Part shown: piece by piece, positions 1 to 7,693 of the stretch
Numbering within the stretch: the stretch's first letter is position 1
Layout: every line of letters begins with the position of its first letter
Source: Candidatus Parcubacteria bacterium
Lineage (GTDB): Bacteria; Patescibacteriota; Minisyncoccia; Phycocordibacterales; JAACPR01
NCBI GenBank assembly: GCA_009995365.1
Contig: JAACPR010000009.1
Location: forward strand, 1-35,270
Direction of reading: 5' to 3'
DNA: 35,270 bases
Program-made: the position numbers and the translations under genes
The notes under the pieces: model-generated
What the model saw: the letters and a program-made list of their open reading frames with translations, nothing else
The model's database searches: none
What the model was told of the DNA's origin: nothing

Positions 1-85
1 TTCTTTTATTAATTGATTAATCTTAACAAAAGAAAACAGTATTTTGAGATTATCTGTGTCCACTTTTTGGGGTACAGATCATATG

Positions 86-157
86 CTCCGCGGACAGGAT
101 TCGAACCTGTAACCTAACGATTAACAGTCGTTTGCTCTACCATTGAGCTACCGCGGA
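86..157 (-). tRNA. tRNA-Asn (GTT)
   Basis: Read on the minus strand this folds as a full cloverleaf: the 7-bp acceptor stem TCCGCGG/CCGCGGA is perfect, the D arm is GCTC/GAGC, the anticodon arm is AACGA/TCGTT around loop CTGTTAA (anticodon GTT), and the T arm is ACAGG-TTCGAAT-CCTGT. The discriminator is G at 86. The 3' CCA is not encoded (the next bases are CAT), so it must be added after transcription. Bases 1-85, downstream of the tRNA, contain nothing I can identify. Confidence 0.97.
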
Positions 158-290
158 TTGTTGGGAATAATCTCTCAAAAACTTTTTAAAAACCTCCTCA
201 AAAAACACTACCGAGAGATAGCGAAAATCATATCAAAAAACTTTAAAAAATCAAAGCTTTTTCTACAATTAAATACTAAAACAGAATATG

Positions 291-297
291 TTATAAT
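291..297 (+). promoter_or_regulatory. Extended -10 promoter of the DUF167-hpf pair
   Basis: TGTTATAAT (TG at 290-291 region, hexamer 292-297) is a consensus extended -10. The start codon at 316 lies 18 bases after the hexamer, so the leader would be about a dozen bases and holds only a weak AGG. No convincing -35 is visible, as expected for extended -10 promoters. Confidence 0.6.
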
Positions 298-315
298 TGG
301 GGCAGGTAAAGAAAT

Positions 316-543
316 ATGACTTATATAAGAGCTAAAGTTCATCCTAATTCTAAAAAAGAGGAAATAAAACAAATTTCAGATAATAGATTTGAAATTTGGT
401 TAAGAGAAAAACCAGAGAGAAATCAGGTTAACAAAAAACTTTGCCAAATTATAGGTCAGCGTTTCGACAATCCAAAAGGTGGTGTGAAGATCCTTAGCGG
501 ACATCACCAGCGGATTAAATTATTAAAAGTTGGTAATAATTAG
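316..543 (+). CDS. DUF167 (YggU-like) family protein
   Basis: A 75-residue protein with the features of the DUF167/YggU fold: an N-terminal beta strand ending in V-H-P-N-S-K-K, then FEIWLREKPERNQVNKKL, where the family normally has V.A.P..GKAN.AL, and a C-terminal GGVKILSGHHQRIKLLKV strand matching the family's V.I..G..SR.K.V.I. The family is small (about 75-100 residues) and its molecular role is not settled. It is followed after 4 bases by the hibernation factor gene and shares its promoter, so the two are probably cotranscribed. The family call is by motif only. Confidence 0.8.
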   Translation: MTYIRAKVHPNSKKEEIKQISDNRFEIWLREKPERNQVNKKLCQIIGQRFDNPKGGVKILSGHHQRIKLLKVGNN

Positions 544-547
544 ACTT

Positions 548-925
548 ATGCAAATCAAAATAAATATAAAAAGTACAGACTTAGAATTAACTGCTGAACT
601 TAGAGATCATGTTGATGAAAAGATATTAGCAATTGAAAAATTTATGAGTCTGCAAGCCGACGAAACTCCTATCGCTGATGTAGAACTTGAAAAGAAATAT
701 GGCGATCAAAAAACTGGTCAAATTTATAGAGCAGAAATTAATCTCCAATACAAAGGAAAAGTTTATAGAACTGAATCAAAGCGCGAAGATATAAAAGTTG
801 CTTTCAATGAGGCACAAGATGAAATGATTCGTCGCGTTAGAAAATCTAGAGAGAAAAGAAAAGATTTGTTCAAGCGTGGAGGAAGTGCTATCAAAAATAT
901 GTTGCGTTTTGGCAAAAGCGAATAG
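548..925 (+). CDS. hpf: Ribosome hibernation promoting factor (HPF/RaiA, short form)
   Basis: The 125-residue product has the S30AE/HPF fold order: MQIKINIKSTDLELTAELRDHVDEKI (strand and first helix), a central YRAEINLQYKGKVYRTES strand pair, then D.K.AFNEAQDEMIRRVRK (second helix) and a Lys/Arg-rich tail. HPF binds the 30S decoding region and silences or dimerises ribosomes in slow growth. There is no C-terminal dimerisation domain, so it is the short type. An upstream in-frame start at 530 would overlap the preceding gene; 548 gives the family N-terminus and is preferred. It lies 4 bases after the DUF167 gene and is followed by a terminator. Confidence 0.88.
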   Translation: MQIKINIKSTDLELTAELRDHVDEKILAIEKFMSLQADETPIADVELEKKYGDQKTGQIYRAEINLQYKGKVYRTESKREDIKVAFNEAQDEMIRRVRKSREKRKDLFKRGGSAIKNMLRFGKSE

Positions 926-969
926 AGATAGCGCGACTGTAATTCTAAAAATAGAATCCAATAAAAATA

Positions 970-1002
970 AAAAGCGTCCCGATTTATCAAAGGGCGTTTT
1001 TT
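970..1002. terminator. Intrinsic terminator shared by hpf and fmt
   Basis: AAAGCG(T)CCC pairs with GGGCGTTT across an 11-base loop and is bordered by A-rich and T-rich runs on both sides. It therefore can end hpf on the plus strand and, since the fmt stop codon begins at 1003, serve as a terminator on the minus strand as well. One bulged T interrupts the stem. Confidence 0.7.
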
Positions 1003-1981
1003 ATTTTAAGTAGCCTCTCACAAAATCCACAAAACTCATTTCTTTCTTGCCTTCTGGTAGGACAGTTTCTATTTCTAATTTACCAAAATTATCTTCTGAT
1101 TTATCTGGGTGGGTTAGCCACTTTGCAGTTTTTATTTTGATTCTGATTTCACGCTCATCTCTATTGATGAAAAAGAAAACTCCTGGCCATGGGTTCAGAG
1201 CTTGCACTTTCAAGAAAATTTCGCGGGCGATTTTTTGATCTCCGTTTATACTATCCATATTTTTTCCGAGTGACTTTTCTAAATCACTAAATTTAATTTC
1301 ACCCATTTCTTTGGTGATTTTTTTGGTAAAAGTTGCCATTTCGTGATCTTGTTCCTGTTCTTCAATTTCACCATTTAAAAAAGGTCTAATAGTTTCAACC
1401 AATAATAGTCCGCCAATCTCTGCCAAGCGACTCTCCACCTCAATTTTCGTTGGCCATTGTGAAAAATAAACTACTTCCTGATTCAAGATTGGGCCATGAT
1501 CCATTTTCTCATCCATCAACATTATCGTTACACCAGTTTCTTTTTGGTCGTCTAATATCGTCGACTCGATAGGCGAAGCTCCTCGATAGAGAGGAAGTAG
1601 GGAAGGATGAACATTAAAAGCGCCTCTTTCTGCAATATCTAAAACTTCTTTAGAAATAATTTTTCCATATGAAGCAACCACAAAGAAATCCCATTTTGTC
1701 TTGTTCATTTCTTCGGCAAATTCAGAATCCAGTTTTTCTGGCTGGGTAATTCTTATTTCTTTAAATTCACCAGTCTCGTTCGCACCTCTTTTTTGCTGGT
1801 TAAAATTTTTAACCCAAGTTTTGATTTCAGGTTCGCTCATTTTCTGCCCACGACCAGCTGGACGATCTGGCGCGGTGATAATTAGAGAGGGGATAAAACC
1901 TCCCTCGATTAATATTTCCAATACTTTAATACTAAAAGCATCAGTTCCGAAAAATGCAAAATTGTGTTCTTTGTTGTTCAT
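1001..1981 (-). CDS. fmt: Methionyl-tRNA formyltransferase
   Basis: The 326-residue protein carries the formyltransferase signature NVHPSLLPLYRGASPI with the catalytic Asn and His, and the matching Asp in MDEKMDHGPIL. The N-terminal FFGTDAFSIKVLEIL and PDRPAGRGQKMSEPEIK segments match Fmt. The C-terminal OB-like domain is present with FFFINRDEREIRIKIKTAK. It transfers a formyl group from 10-formyl-tetrahydrofolate to Met-tRNA(fMet) in the cytosol for initiation. The start lies 10 bases after the def stop, so def-fmt form the usual operon that adds and later removes the formyl group. Length is within the normal range (about 310-330). Confidence 0.96.
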   Translation of the reverse strand: MNNKEHNFAFFGTDAFSIKVLEILIEGGFIPSLIITAPDRPAGRGQKMSEPEIKTWVKNFNQQKRGANETGEFKEIRITQPEKLDSEFAEEMNKTKWDFFVVASYGKIISKEVLDIAERGAFNVHPSLLPLYRGASPIESTILDDQKETGVTIMLMDEKMDHGPILNQEVVYFSQWPTKIEVESRLAEIGGLLLVETIRPFLNGEIEEQEQDHEMATFTKKITKEMGEIKFSDLEKSLGKNMDSINGDQKIAREIFLKVQALNPWPGVFFFINRDEREIRIKIKTAKWLTHPDKSEDNFGKLEIETVLPEGKKEMSFVDFVRGYLK

Positions 1982-1991
1982 CTTGATTTTA

Positions 1992-2522
1992 TTATTCTAA
2001 ATTAATTTCTTTCAGATTTTTTGCCTTATCAATAAAAAGTATTCCCTCTAAATGATCAATTTCATGTTGAAAAATTTGAGCAACCAAACCGCGACCTTCC
2101 ATTTCAAATTTCTTCCCATTTTCATCGTATGCTTCTACGGTGGCACGGCTAGATCTTTTGACTTTTCCATACCATGGGCGAACTGACAGGCATCCTTCGT
2201 CCATTTTTTTAGAATCGTTGGATTTCCAAATAATTTTTGGGTTTATAAAAACTAATTTTCTTTCTCTAGAAATTTCTTTCGGGTCAATTTTTTCAGCGCC
2301 ATCTCTCTCTTCATAATTATAGGCTAGTGGGGAAATCACAAAAATTCTCAAGGACACAGCAATCTGAGGAGCAGCAAGAGCAACGCCGTCTCTTTCTCCA
2401 GCTAGAGATTCATGCATATCTTTAATAATGTTTTGGATTTTTTCGCTGGTAATTTCATCGACAGGAACTTCGCTAGCGATTTCTCTCAAAACTTTGTTAT
2501 CTTTTTGGACAATTTTTTTCAT
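1992..2522 (-). CDS. def: Peptide deformylase
   Basis: All three deformylase motifs are present in 176 residues: GVALAAPQI (motif 1, with Ala in place of the second Gly of GxGLAAPQ), EGCLS (motif 2, metal-binding Cys), and QHEIDHLEG (motif 3, HExxH metal site). It removes the formyl group from nascent proteins. It is upstream of fmt and downstream of priA in the same direction, a common bacterial order, but here a plus-strand gene (2618-2971) separates priA from def. No Shine-Dalgarno sequence precedes the ATG beyond a weak GGA. Confidence 0.96.
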   Translation of the reverse strand: MKKIVQKDNKVLREIASEVPVDEITSEKIQNIIKDMHESLAGERDGVALAAPQIAVSLRIFVISPLAYNYEERDGAEKIDPKEISRERKLVFINPKIIWKSNDSKKMDEGCLSVRPWYGKVKRSSRATVEAYDENGKKFEMEGRGLVAQIFQHEIDHLEGILFIDKAKNLKEINLE

Positions 2523-2582
2523 TCCATTAATAATGCTTCATTTAAGTTCTTTTTTCAAGTCCTACAAACTTGTTAATAATTA

Positions 2583-2611
2583 TTGCTTCAAAGTAAAGAT
2601 AGAGTTAATAT
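2583..2611 (+). promoter_or_regulatory. Promoter of the 2618 gene, leaderless type
   Basis: TTGCTT (2583-2588), a 17-base spacer, then TAATAT (2606-2611). Six bases separate the -10 from the ATG at 2618, so transcription would begin at the start codon itself. Confidence 0.5.
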
Positions 2612-2617
2612 TTAAAT

Positions 2618-2971
2618 ATGAATCAAGAAAAACCACATAATGATGAAGAATTTATAGAGCATGAAAAAGATGTTGCTAGTGGAGAAGTCACTCCAAAAGG
2701 TCGTCTCGAAAATCAGATTCGCCTAGCGACTATACTCTTTGCCAAAAAACACGAAAGGAATTTTGATATTGAAACTCACGAAGGAAGAAATAAAATAATG
2801 GAATTTTGGACACAAGCATCGGATGGTCAAAAAACTTATTCTGAAATTTATAGAGAAATAGAAGAAGATTCAGGTTTCAAAAGTCATCCGCGCTTTCAAG
2901 GAGACATCTATAAAATTACTGTCGAAGATATTCAATATTATAAAGAAAATGGCATTTTGCCTCTAGAATAA
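2618..2971 (+). CDS. Hypothetical protein, acidic N-terminus
   Basis: I do not recognise this 117-residue soluble protein. The first 25 residues are acidic and look disordered (N-D-E-E-F-I-E-H-E); the rest alternates helices and charged loops (LATILFAKKHERNFDIETHEGRNK, then FWTQASDGQKTYSEIYREI). No signal peptide, membrane segment or Cys is present. It is inserted on the opposite strand between def and priA, and its stop overlaps the priA 3' end by 9 bases in convergent orientation. The well-placed promoter just upstream supports it being a real gene. Confidence 0.7.
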   Translation: MNQEKPHNDEEFIEHEKDVASGEVTPKGRLENQIRLATILFAKKHERNFDIETHEGRNKIMEFWTQASDGQKTYSEIYREIEEDSGFKSHPRFQGDIYKITVEDIQYYKENGILPLE

Positions 2972-4873
2972 ACTCTCCGCATCAATCTCCAGTTTAAATT
3001 TTGCAGGAAGCATTTTGAATTTTTCTACCAAATCTTTGTTTGGCCACTCTTCTTTTTCCAAAATTAATATTCCAACAGCAGTTTTCATTCCGCGATTTCT
3101 AACCAGCTGCGATTCAAAAATAATCATATTTTCTAAACCAAAACTTTCTTTTACCTTTTGGATTTCTTTTTCTGCAGTTTTGTAAATTTTCGCTGAGGTT
3201 GAAATTTTTATAATCAAACTGAAAGGAGGAAAATTATATTTCTTTCTTTCTATAAATTCATTACGATAAAAATTCGTCAAGTTTCCAGCTTTCAAGTTAT
3301 TAAAAATATCGTTCTCACTGTTGCGAGTCTGGATTAGAAAATTCTGGTTAGCTTTACTACGCGCTTTTAATAGTATATTCAAAATTCTTTCTTTGACTCT
3401 AAAATCAGGAGAAGAAAACATTGAATCGATCGAACTGACAGCGACATTTTCAATCGGTTCGTGCAGGTAAAGTAGTGCCATTTCTGTTCCAATTAATACT
3501 GCACTCGGTGATTCATAAAAATCTCTAATTATTTTTTTGGCTTGAGTTGTGGTTGTTGCATGATCCTTGTCTAAAACCAAAACTTTTATCTTAGGGAATT
3601 GTTTTGAAATTTCTCTTTTTATTCTGTCGGTCCCAAATCCGATAGTCTGCAATTTCCAACTTTCGCAATTCACGCATTTTTCACCAGAGCTTCTCTTTGC
3701 ACCGCAAAAATTACAATTGAAATAATTATCTTTTTCTTGAGCATCCTTTCCATACAAAACAATTGGCGACTCGCATTCCTCACATTTAACGACAGTCCCA
3801 CAATCACCACAGACCACTAGGGGCGATAATCCTTTTCTATTATTTAAAATAAACAGATGATCGTTTTGTTCGTGATTTTGCTCGATTAACTTATATAAGC
3901 TTTTAGAAATCGGATTTTCATATTGTTCAACCTCTTCCTCGTCTTTCATATCAATAATTTTTTGATCTGCGTCAGAAATAGAACGAAATTTAATAGGGGA
4001 GAATTCAAAAAAGACATGGTCATCGTATCTTTTCAAAGTTTCAGTTCGCAACATTTGATCACCATATAAAAATGGAACATTAATTTTTTCTGCAAACTTT
4101 TCAGCAAAAAATCGCAAATCTATATAAGGCATTTTCTGAGTTCTATAAGCTGAAGAATTTTCTCTTTCAATAATAATCATCCCAATATTAGAAATTGGAA
4201 GACTGATAAATTTTGTTGTCGCAATCAAAAGAACCGGCTTTTTTGATTCATTAATTTTTGCCCATGTCTCTAGTAGTTGTTTTTTAGTATTCTTACTGCT
4301 TAAAACATAAGTATCTTTTTCAATTCCGCGACTAAGCTTTTCTTTGGCCACATTACAATCTTCTATAGTAGGCACGATAAAAATTACGGATTCTTTCTTG
4401 GCGAATTTTTCTCTGATGATGCTCTTGTATTCTGAATATCTATCTGCATCTTCGGTTTGTAAAACATACTTCTGGCTTTTAGTGTCGGTCTTTTTTACCT
4501 TTTCAGTGGAAACATCGTTGATTTTTTTGAACTTATCAATTTCATCAAAAACTATTTTAGGCACTAAAGATTCAATAACCGCTCCAACAGAGGTTGCAAA
4601 ATAATCTGCAGTTTCTTCGACCGCTTTGATAAATTCCTTTCGCAAGAAAATATCTTTTGAAACACCTTTAATTTTTTTTATGGCAAAATCAGATGAGCGC
4701 AATTCGCTTTTCAAATTTTTTCCACTCTTACAATCAACCACTAATCCCTTAACATTTCGATTTCGAAGAGGAACGGTAACAATAGATCCTACATCAATAG
4801 GTTTCGATGAAAAGTATGAATAAGAATCATTTCTGATTGACTTACTAAATGGTGTTACTTCGACTATATACAT
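2963..4873 (-). CDS. priA: PriA-like primosomal protein with a degenerate helicase core
   Basis: The 636-residue protein is collinear with PriA. An N-terminal 3'-DNA-end-binding domain (about 1-105) is followed by a helicase-like region. All eight zinc-site Cys are present as four CxxC pairs at 355/358, 364/367, 387/390 and 400/403, followed by GFGTDRIKREI. A C-terminal region includes YNFPPFS (546-552) and GILILEKEEWP. The ATPase motifs are lost: the Walker A position (about 138-150) reads QTEDADRYSEYKS with no GKT, the DEEH box reads IIIERENSSAY (233-243), and the QVAGRAGR motif VI reads LLKARSKAN. PriA normally restarts replication forks by loading the replicative helicase; this version probably binds forks but cannot hydrolyse ATP. 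It starts with ATG at a leaderless-type promoter. Confidence 0.88.
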   Translation of the reverse strand: MYIVEVTPFSKSIRNDSYSYFSSKPIDVGSIVTVPLRNRNVKGLVVDCKSGKNLKSELRSSDFAIKKIKGVSKDIFLRKEFIKAVEETADYFATSVGAVIESLVPKIVFDEIDKFKKINDVSTEKVKKTDTKSQKYVLQTEDADRYSEYKSIIREKFAKKESVIFIVPTIEDCNVAKEKLSRGIEKDTYVLSSKNTKKQLLETWAKINESKKPVLLIATTKFISLPISNIGMIIIERENSSAYRTQKMPYIDLRFFAEKFAEKINVPFLYGDQMLRTETLKRYDDHVFFEFSPIKFRSISDADQKIIDMKDEEEVEQYENPISKSLYKLIEQNHEQNDHLFILNNRKGLSPLVVCGDCGTVVKCEECESPIVLYGKDAQEKDNYFNCNFCGAKRSSGEKCVNCESWKLQTIGFGTDRIKREISKQFPKIKVLVLDKDHATTTTQAKKIIRDFYESPSAVLIGTEMALLYLHEPIENVAVSSIDSMFSSPDFRVKERILNILLKARSKANQNFLIQTRNSENDIFNNLKAGNLTNFYRNEFIERKKYNFPPFSLIIKISTSAKIYKTAEKEIQKVKESFGLENMIIFESQLVRNRGMKTAVGILILEKEEWPNKDLVEKFKMLPAKFKLEIDAESLF

Positions 4874-4883
4874 AAGTATCTTA

Positions 4884-4911
4884 ATCTTAGTATTTTTAAG
4901 GGAATTGTAAA
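4884..4911 (-). promoter_or_regulatory. Promoter of priA, leaderless type
   Basis: On the minus strand TTTACA (4906-4911), a 16-base spacer and TAAGAT (4884-4889) precede the ATG at 4873 by 10 bases. The -10 is imperfect, so the call is moderate. Confidence 0.45.
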
Positions 4912-4984
4912 ATGGATTTGGACAAGAGCTTTAAAAAGTGTCAGTAAATTTGTCGAGATTGTAAATTATCTAAAAAAGGATTAA

Positions 4985-4990
4985 TATAGA
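4985..4990 (+). promoter_or_regulatory. Possible -10 of the first mreB
   Basis: TATAGA ends 7 bases before the ATG at 4998, the same geometry as at other genes in this window. No good -35 or TG extension is visible, so this is the weakest of the set. Confidence 0.3.
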
Positions 4991-4997
4991 TTCAACT

Positions 4998-6011
4998 ATG
5001 GGATTTTTCACACCAAAATTAGGGATTGATTTAGGAACTGCAAATACACTGGTTTATGTGCCAGGTCGCGGTATCGTTTTAAATGAACCTTCTGTCGTTG
5101 CTATTTCAGAACAAGACAATAAAATTTTAGCGGTCGGTAATGAGGCCAAGCAGATGATTGGTCGAACGCCAGAAAGTATTATTGCTTATCGCCCAATGCA
5201 GGACGGAGTAATCGCTGATTATCGTGTAACCGAGGCGATGCTTTCTTATTATATTCAAAAGGCTCTGGGTAAATGGAATTTTTTCAAGCCTGAAGTCATG
5301 GTGTCTGTCCCTGCCGGAGTTACTTCAACCGAGCGTCGCGCTGTTATCGAGGCGGCTATCAAGGCTGGTGCCAAGAACGCTTATGTTGTAAAGGAACCGA
5401 TCCTTTCTGCTATTGGTGCCGGTATCCCAATTCACGAAGCGCAGGGAAGAATGATCGTCGACATTGGAGGAGGAACTACTGATGTTGCCGTTATCTCTCT
5501 TGGAGGAATTGTTTCTTGCACATCTGTTAAGTGTGCCGGTAATAGAATTGATTATGCAATCACCGACTACATCAAGAAAACTTTCAATCTAGCGATTGGT
5601 GATAAAACTGCCGAACAAATCAAAATTAAAATTGGTTCTGCTGTTTTGTTAGACGAAGAATTAGAGATGACAATCAAAGGTCGTGATTTTCTGACCGGAC
5701 TTCCTCGTTCAACTGAAATTAAAACTAATGAAATTGTAAAAGCGATTAATAAGGAGTTGCGTGATATTGTCAAAGCAATCAAAGACGTCTTGCAAGAGAC
5801 TCCACCAGAGTTATCTTCAGATATTATTGATAATGGAATTATGATGACAGGAGGAAGTTCTCAGTTGCGTAATTTACCTGAGTTGGTTTATCGAAGGACT
5901 GGTGTAAAAGCAAATCTCGCTAAAGATTCTCTTTATTGTGTTGTGAAGGGAACTGGGATTGCGCTTAATCACCTTGATACTTATAAGAAGTCTATTATTT
6001 CAAAGCGGTAA
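4998..6011 (+). CDS. mreB: Rod shape-determining protein MreB (stand-alone paralogue)
   Basis: The 337-residue actin homologue opens with GIDLGTANTLVYVPGRGIVLNEPSVVA (phosphate 1 loop) and carries DIGGGTTDVAVISLGG (phosphate 2 loop, about 155-170) and GIMMTGGSSQLRNLPELV (adenosine motif). MreB polymers under the membrane guide lateral wall synthesis. Unlike the second copy at 16164, it has no mreC/mreD neighbours: it is flanked by divergent priA and by a repeat-filled gap. A short hairpin terminator follows. A separate role (different filament or regulation) is inference. Confidence 0.96.
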   Translation: MGFFTPKLGIDLGTANTLVYVPGRGIVLNEPSVVAISEQDNKILAVGNEAKQMIGRTPESIIAYRPMQDGVIADYRVTEAMLSYYIQKALGKWNFFKPEVMVSVPAGVTSTERRAVIEAAIKAGAKNAYVVKEPILSAIGAGIPIHEAQGRMIVDIGGGTTDVAVISLGGIVSCTSVKCAGNRIDYAITDYIKKTFNLAIGDKTAEQIKIKIGSAVLLDEELEMTIKGRDFLTGLPRSTEIKTNEIVKAINKELRDIVKAIKDVLQETPPELSSDIIDNGIMMTGGSSQLRNLPELVYRRTGVKANLAKDSLYCVVKGTGIALNHLDTYKKSIISKR

Positions 6012-6055
6012 TAATCAAAAAGCACCCCTAATATTATCTTTTCTAAAACACGAAT

Positions 6056-6077
6056 CAGCGACCTACTCGGGTCGCTG
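6056..6077 (+). terminator. Probable terminator of the first mreB
   Basis: CAGCGACC pairs perfectly with GGTCGCTG around a 6-base loop and is followed by a T-rich but interrupted run (TTCTCGTTT). Stem strength is high and the U-tract is poor, so efficiency is uncertain. Confidence 0.55.
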
Positions 6078-6095
6078 TTCTCGTTTCAACACCAC

Positions 6096-6214
6096 AAACC
6101 ACTAACAACATTATCTCCCTCGTTCCCGTCCTCGACACTGCTTGCGTCAAGGCATAAAGCCATTGACACCGCAGGTCTGCGGAGGAACTCGATAGAAAAT
6201 GTTGTTAGTGGTTT
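6096..6214. repeat. Palindromic element family 1, copy A
   Basis: A 119-bp element with a perfect 17-bp inverted repeat at its ends (6096-6112 with 6198-6214). The core from 6117 to about 6195 matches copy B at 27183-27262 at 67 of 79 aligned positions by hand, including CTCGTTCCCGTCCTCGAC and GCAGGTCTGCGGAGGAA, whereas the arms do not match copy B. An inner hairpin GTCAAGGC-ATAAA-GCCATTGAC changes in a base-pair-preserving way between copies. Confidence 0.85.
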
Positions 6215-6270
6215 TATAATTTATGTATATAAATTTAGGACAAAAAGACTTGTTACTACGCTTTAGTTTT

Positions 6271-6371
6271 ACCACCTAAAAATACTTCTTTTCGAGTTTC
6301 TTTGCAGGACTTCCTTTAAAAATATAATTGAGTCCGAAACCAAAACGAGAGAAGAAGTATTTTGGGGTGGT
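6271..6371. repeat. Palindromic element family 2, copy A (inverse orientation)
   Basis: Twenty-base arms 6271-6290 and 6352-6371 pair at 18 of 20 positions. The core, read on the minus strand, matches copy B at 9576-9635: both contain TTGGTTTCGGACTC, TTATATTT and AAAGGAAGTCCTGCAAAGA. The arms of the two copies are unrelated in sequence. The core ends CTCTCGTT...CTCGA resemble those of family 1. Confidence 0.82.
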
Positions 6372-6405
6372 CGGCGGTTAGTGTGAACATAATCTTTCAA
6401 AAATC

Positions 6406-6414
6406 TGTTATAGT
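6406..6414 (+). promoter_or_regulatory. Extended -10 promoter of the holB-like gene, leaderless type
   Basis: TGTTATAGT ends 9 bases before the ATG at 6424. The TG extension is present and no -35 is needed. The predicted start of transcription is within 0-4 bases of the ATG. Confidence 0.6.
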
Positions 6415-6423
6415 ATAGAGCAA

Positions 6424-7131
6424 ATGCGAGAAATTGTTGAACAATTTAAAAACAAGGGTGATATCCATCATTTTCATTTGCTCGAAGGGAATCGACAGGA
6501 TATTGAGAGTGAGTTAATTGAATTTTTGTCGAATGAATTTGGGATTGATCCAAATGATAAATCCCTTTATTTCTTCCACGATTTTGATCAAGTTCAAGTC
6601 GGCGATTCTCGCGCTCTCTCAATGCAGGCGCAAATCAAAACTCCTGAAGGAAAGAAAATGGTCTTTTTAATTTTTGCTAACTCAATAAACCATCAAGCGC
6701 AAAACGCACTGTTGAAAATGTTAGAAGAACCATCAGCGCGCACTTATTTTTTCATGGTTTTACCAAGAGTTGATGGACTATTGCCAACTTTTAAATCTCG
6801 CGCTGTGGTCGTTCGCCACAGTTCAGTAGACGCTCAGACATCTTCAAACGCAGGACTCCCATCACTTTCAGACCTGCGAAAAAAAACAGTTGGTGATCGC
6901 CTAAAATTTGTCGAAGAACTTGTCAAAGAAATAAAAGATGAAAAAAGAAACAGGGTAGATGCTAGGCAATTAATTCAAAACCTAATTTTAGATTTTCAAA
7001 AAGAATTAGAAGAAAAACCTGATATTGAAAAAACTAAAGATATAAAAATATTGATGCAAATCGAGGATTATCTAGGCGACAGTGGCGCTTCGATTAAAAT
7101 TCTTTTGGAAAGAGCCGTCCTTCTGTTATAA
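6424..7131 (+). CDS. DNA polymerase III delta'-like clamp loader subunit
   Basis: The 235-residue protein contains the delta'/gamma hallmark NALLKMLEEPSARTYFFMVL (about residues 96-115), followed by LLPTFKSRAVVV, where the family has LLPTIxSRC; here the SRC Cys is Ala. There is no Walker A motif, as expected for delta' rather than DnaX, and no zinc site. It is shorter than E. coli HolB (334 residues), ending in a small helical region instead of a full collar domain. It should sit in the clamp loader that places the sliding clamp on DNA. frr begins 10 bases downstream but has its own promoter inside this gene's 3' end. Confidence 0.75.
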   Translation: MREIVEQFKNKGDIHHFHLLEGNRQDIESELIEFLSNEFGIDPNDKSLYFFHDFDQVQVGDSRALSMQAQIKTPEGKKMVFLIFANSINHQAQNALLKMLEEPSARTYFFMVLPRVDGLLPTFKSRAVVVRHSSVDAQTSSNAGLPSLSDLRKKTVGDRLKFVEELVKEIKDEKRNRVDARQLIQNLILDFQKELEEKPDIEKTKDIKILMQIEDYLGDSGASIKILLERAVLLL

Positions 7132-7132
7132 T
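7105..7132 (+). promoter_or_regulatory. Promoter of frr, leaderless type
   Basis: TTGGAA (7105-7110), 16-base spacer, then TATAAT (7127-7132) with a TG extension (TGTTATAAT). The ATG at 7142 is 9 bases after the hexamer. The promoter is embedded in the last codons of the upstream gene, whose stop is at 7129-7131. Confidence 0.7.
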
Positions 7133-7141
7133 AGTCGACAT

Positions 7142-7693
7142 ATGATGTATCAATTTAATGATTTAAAAAATAATTTATCAAAGGTAAAAGAATGGTTTAC
7201 AGGAGAGTTGGCAGGTATTAGAACTGGTCGTGCTACGGTTGCACTATTAGATTCTGTTCGTGTTGATTCATATGGTGCGCAAAGTCCACTTAACCAAGTC
7301 GCTGGTGTTGCCGTAGAAGATGCAAGAACAATTAGAATTAATCCTTATGACGCTAGTCAGGTCAAAGCAGTTGAAAAGTCTATATCAGATGCCGATTTAG
7401 GTGTTTCTATTTCAACAGATGAAAGAGGACTTCGGGTAATTTTCCCAGAACTTACTTCAGAGCGTCGTGAATTATTGGTAAAGCAGGTTGGAAAGAAATT
7501 AGAAGAAGCTAGAATTTCAGTTCGTAAAGATCGAGAAGAGGTTTGGAATGATATTCAAGAGAAAGAAAAAACAGGAGAAATGACTGAAGATGAAAAGTTC
7601 AAATCAAAAGAAGAGATGGAAAAAATAATTTCAGATTTTCAAAAGGAGCTAGAAGAATTAGCAGATAACAAAGAGAATGAAATAAAATCATAA
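7142..7693 (+). CDS. frr: Ribosome recycling factor
   Basis: The 183-residue product matches RRF throughout: GELAGIRTGRATVALLDSVRVDSYG in the first helix and beta domain, TIRINPYDASQVKAVEKSI, GLRVIFPELTSERRELLVKQVGKKLEEARISVRKDREEVW, and the terminal long helix with DEKFKSKEEMEKI. With EF-G it splits the post-termination 70S ribosome. Length is standard (about 185). The start is 7142 (a second ATG is at 7145), chosen because the upstream extension overlaps the preceding gene and the -10 box lies in between. Its stop overlaps the rseP start (TAATG). Confidence 0.96.
   Translation: MMYQFNDLKNNLSKVKEWFTGELAGIRTGRATVALLDSVRVDSYGAQSPLNQVAGVAVEDARTIRINPYDASQVKAVEKSISDADLGVSISTDERGLRVIFPELTSERRELLVKQVGKKLEEARISVRKDREEVWNDIQEKEKTGEMTEDEKFKSKEEMEKIISDFQKELEELADNKENEIKS

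Larger units (their letters stand above)
6012..6423. other. 412-bp intergenic region between mreB and the holB-like gene
   Basis: No gene is supported here. It holds, in order, a mreB terminator hairpin (6056-6077), palindromic element 1A (6096-6214), about 55 bases of A/T-rich sequence, palindromic element 2A in inverse orientation (6271-6371), and the -10 box of the next gene at 6409-6414. Confidence 0.8.

Noticed and set aside
6096-6214. Palindromic element 1A as a tRNA or other known structured RNA gene
   Set aside because: No cloverleaf can be made and the arms vary freely between copies; a repeat element fits better.
6424-7131. holB-like gene as dnaX (tau/gamma)
   Set aside because: No Walker A P-loop or zinc Cys, and too short; the NALLKMLEEP block alone fits delta'.
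7082-7141. Longer frr reading frame starting at 7082
   Set aside because: The extension overlaps the previous gene, has no RRF similarity and lies on the frr promoter.
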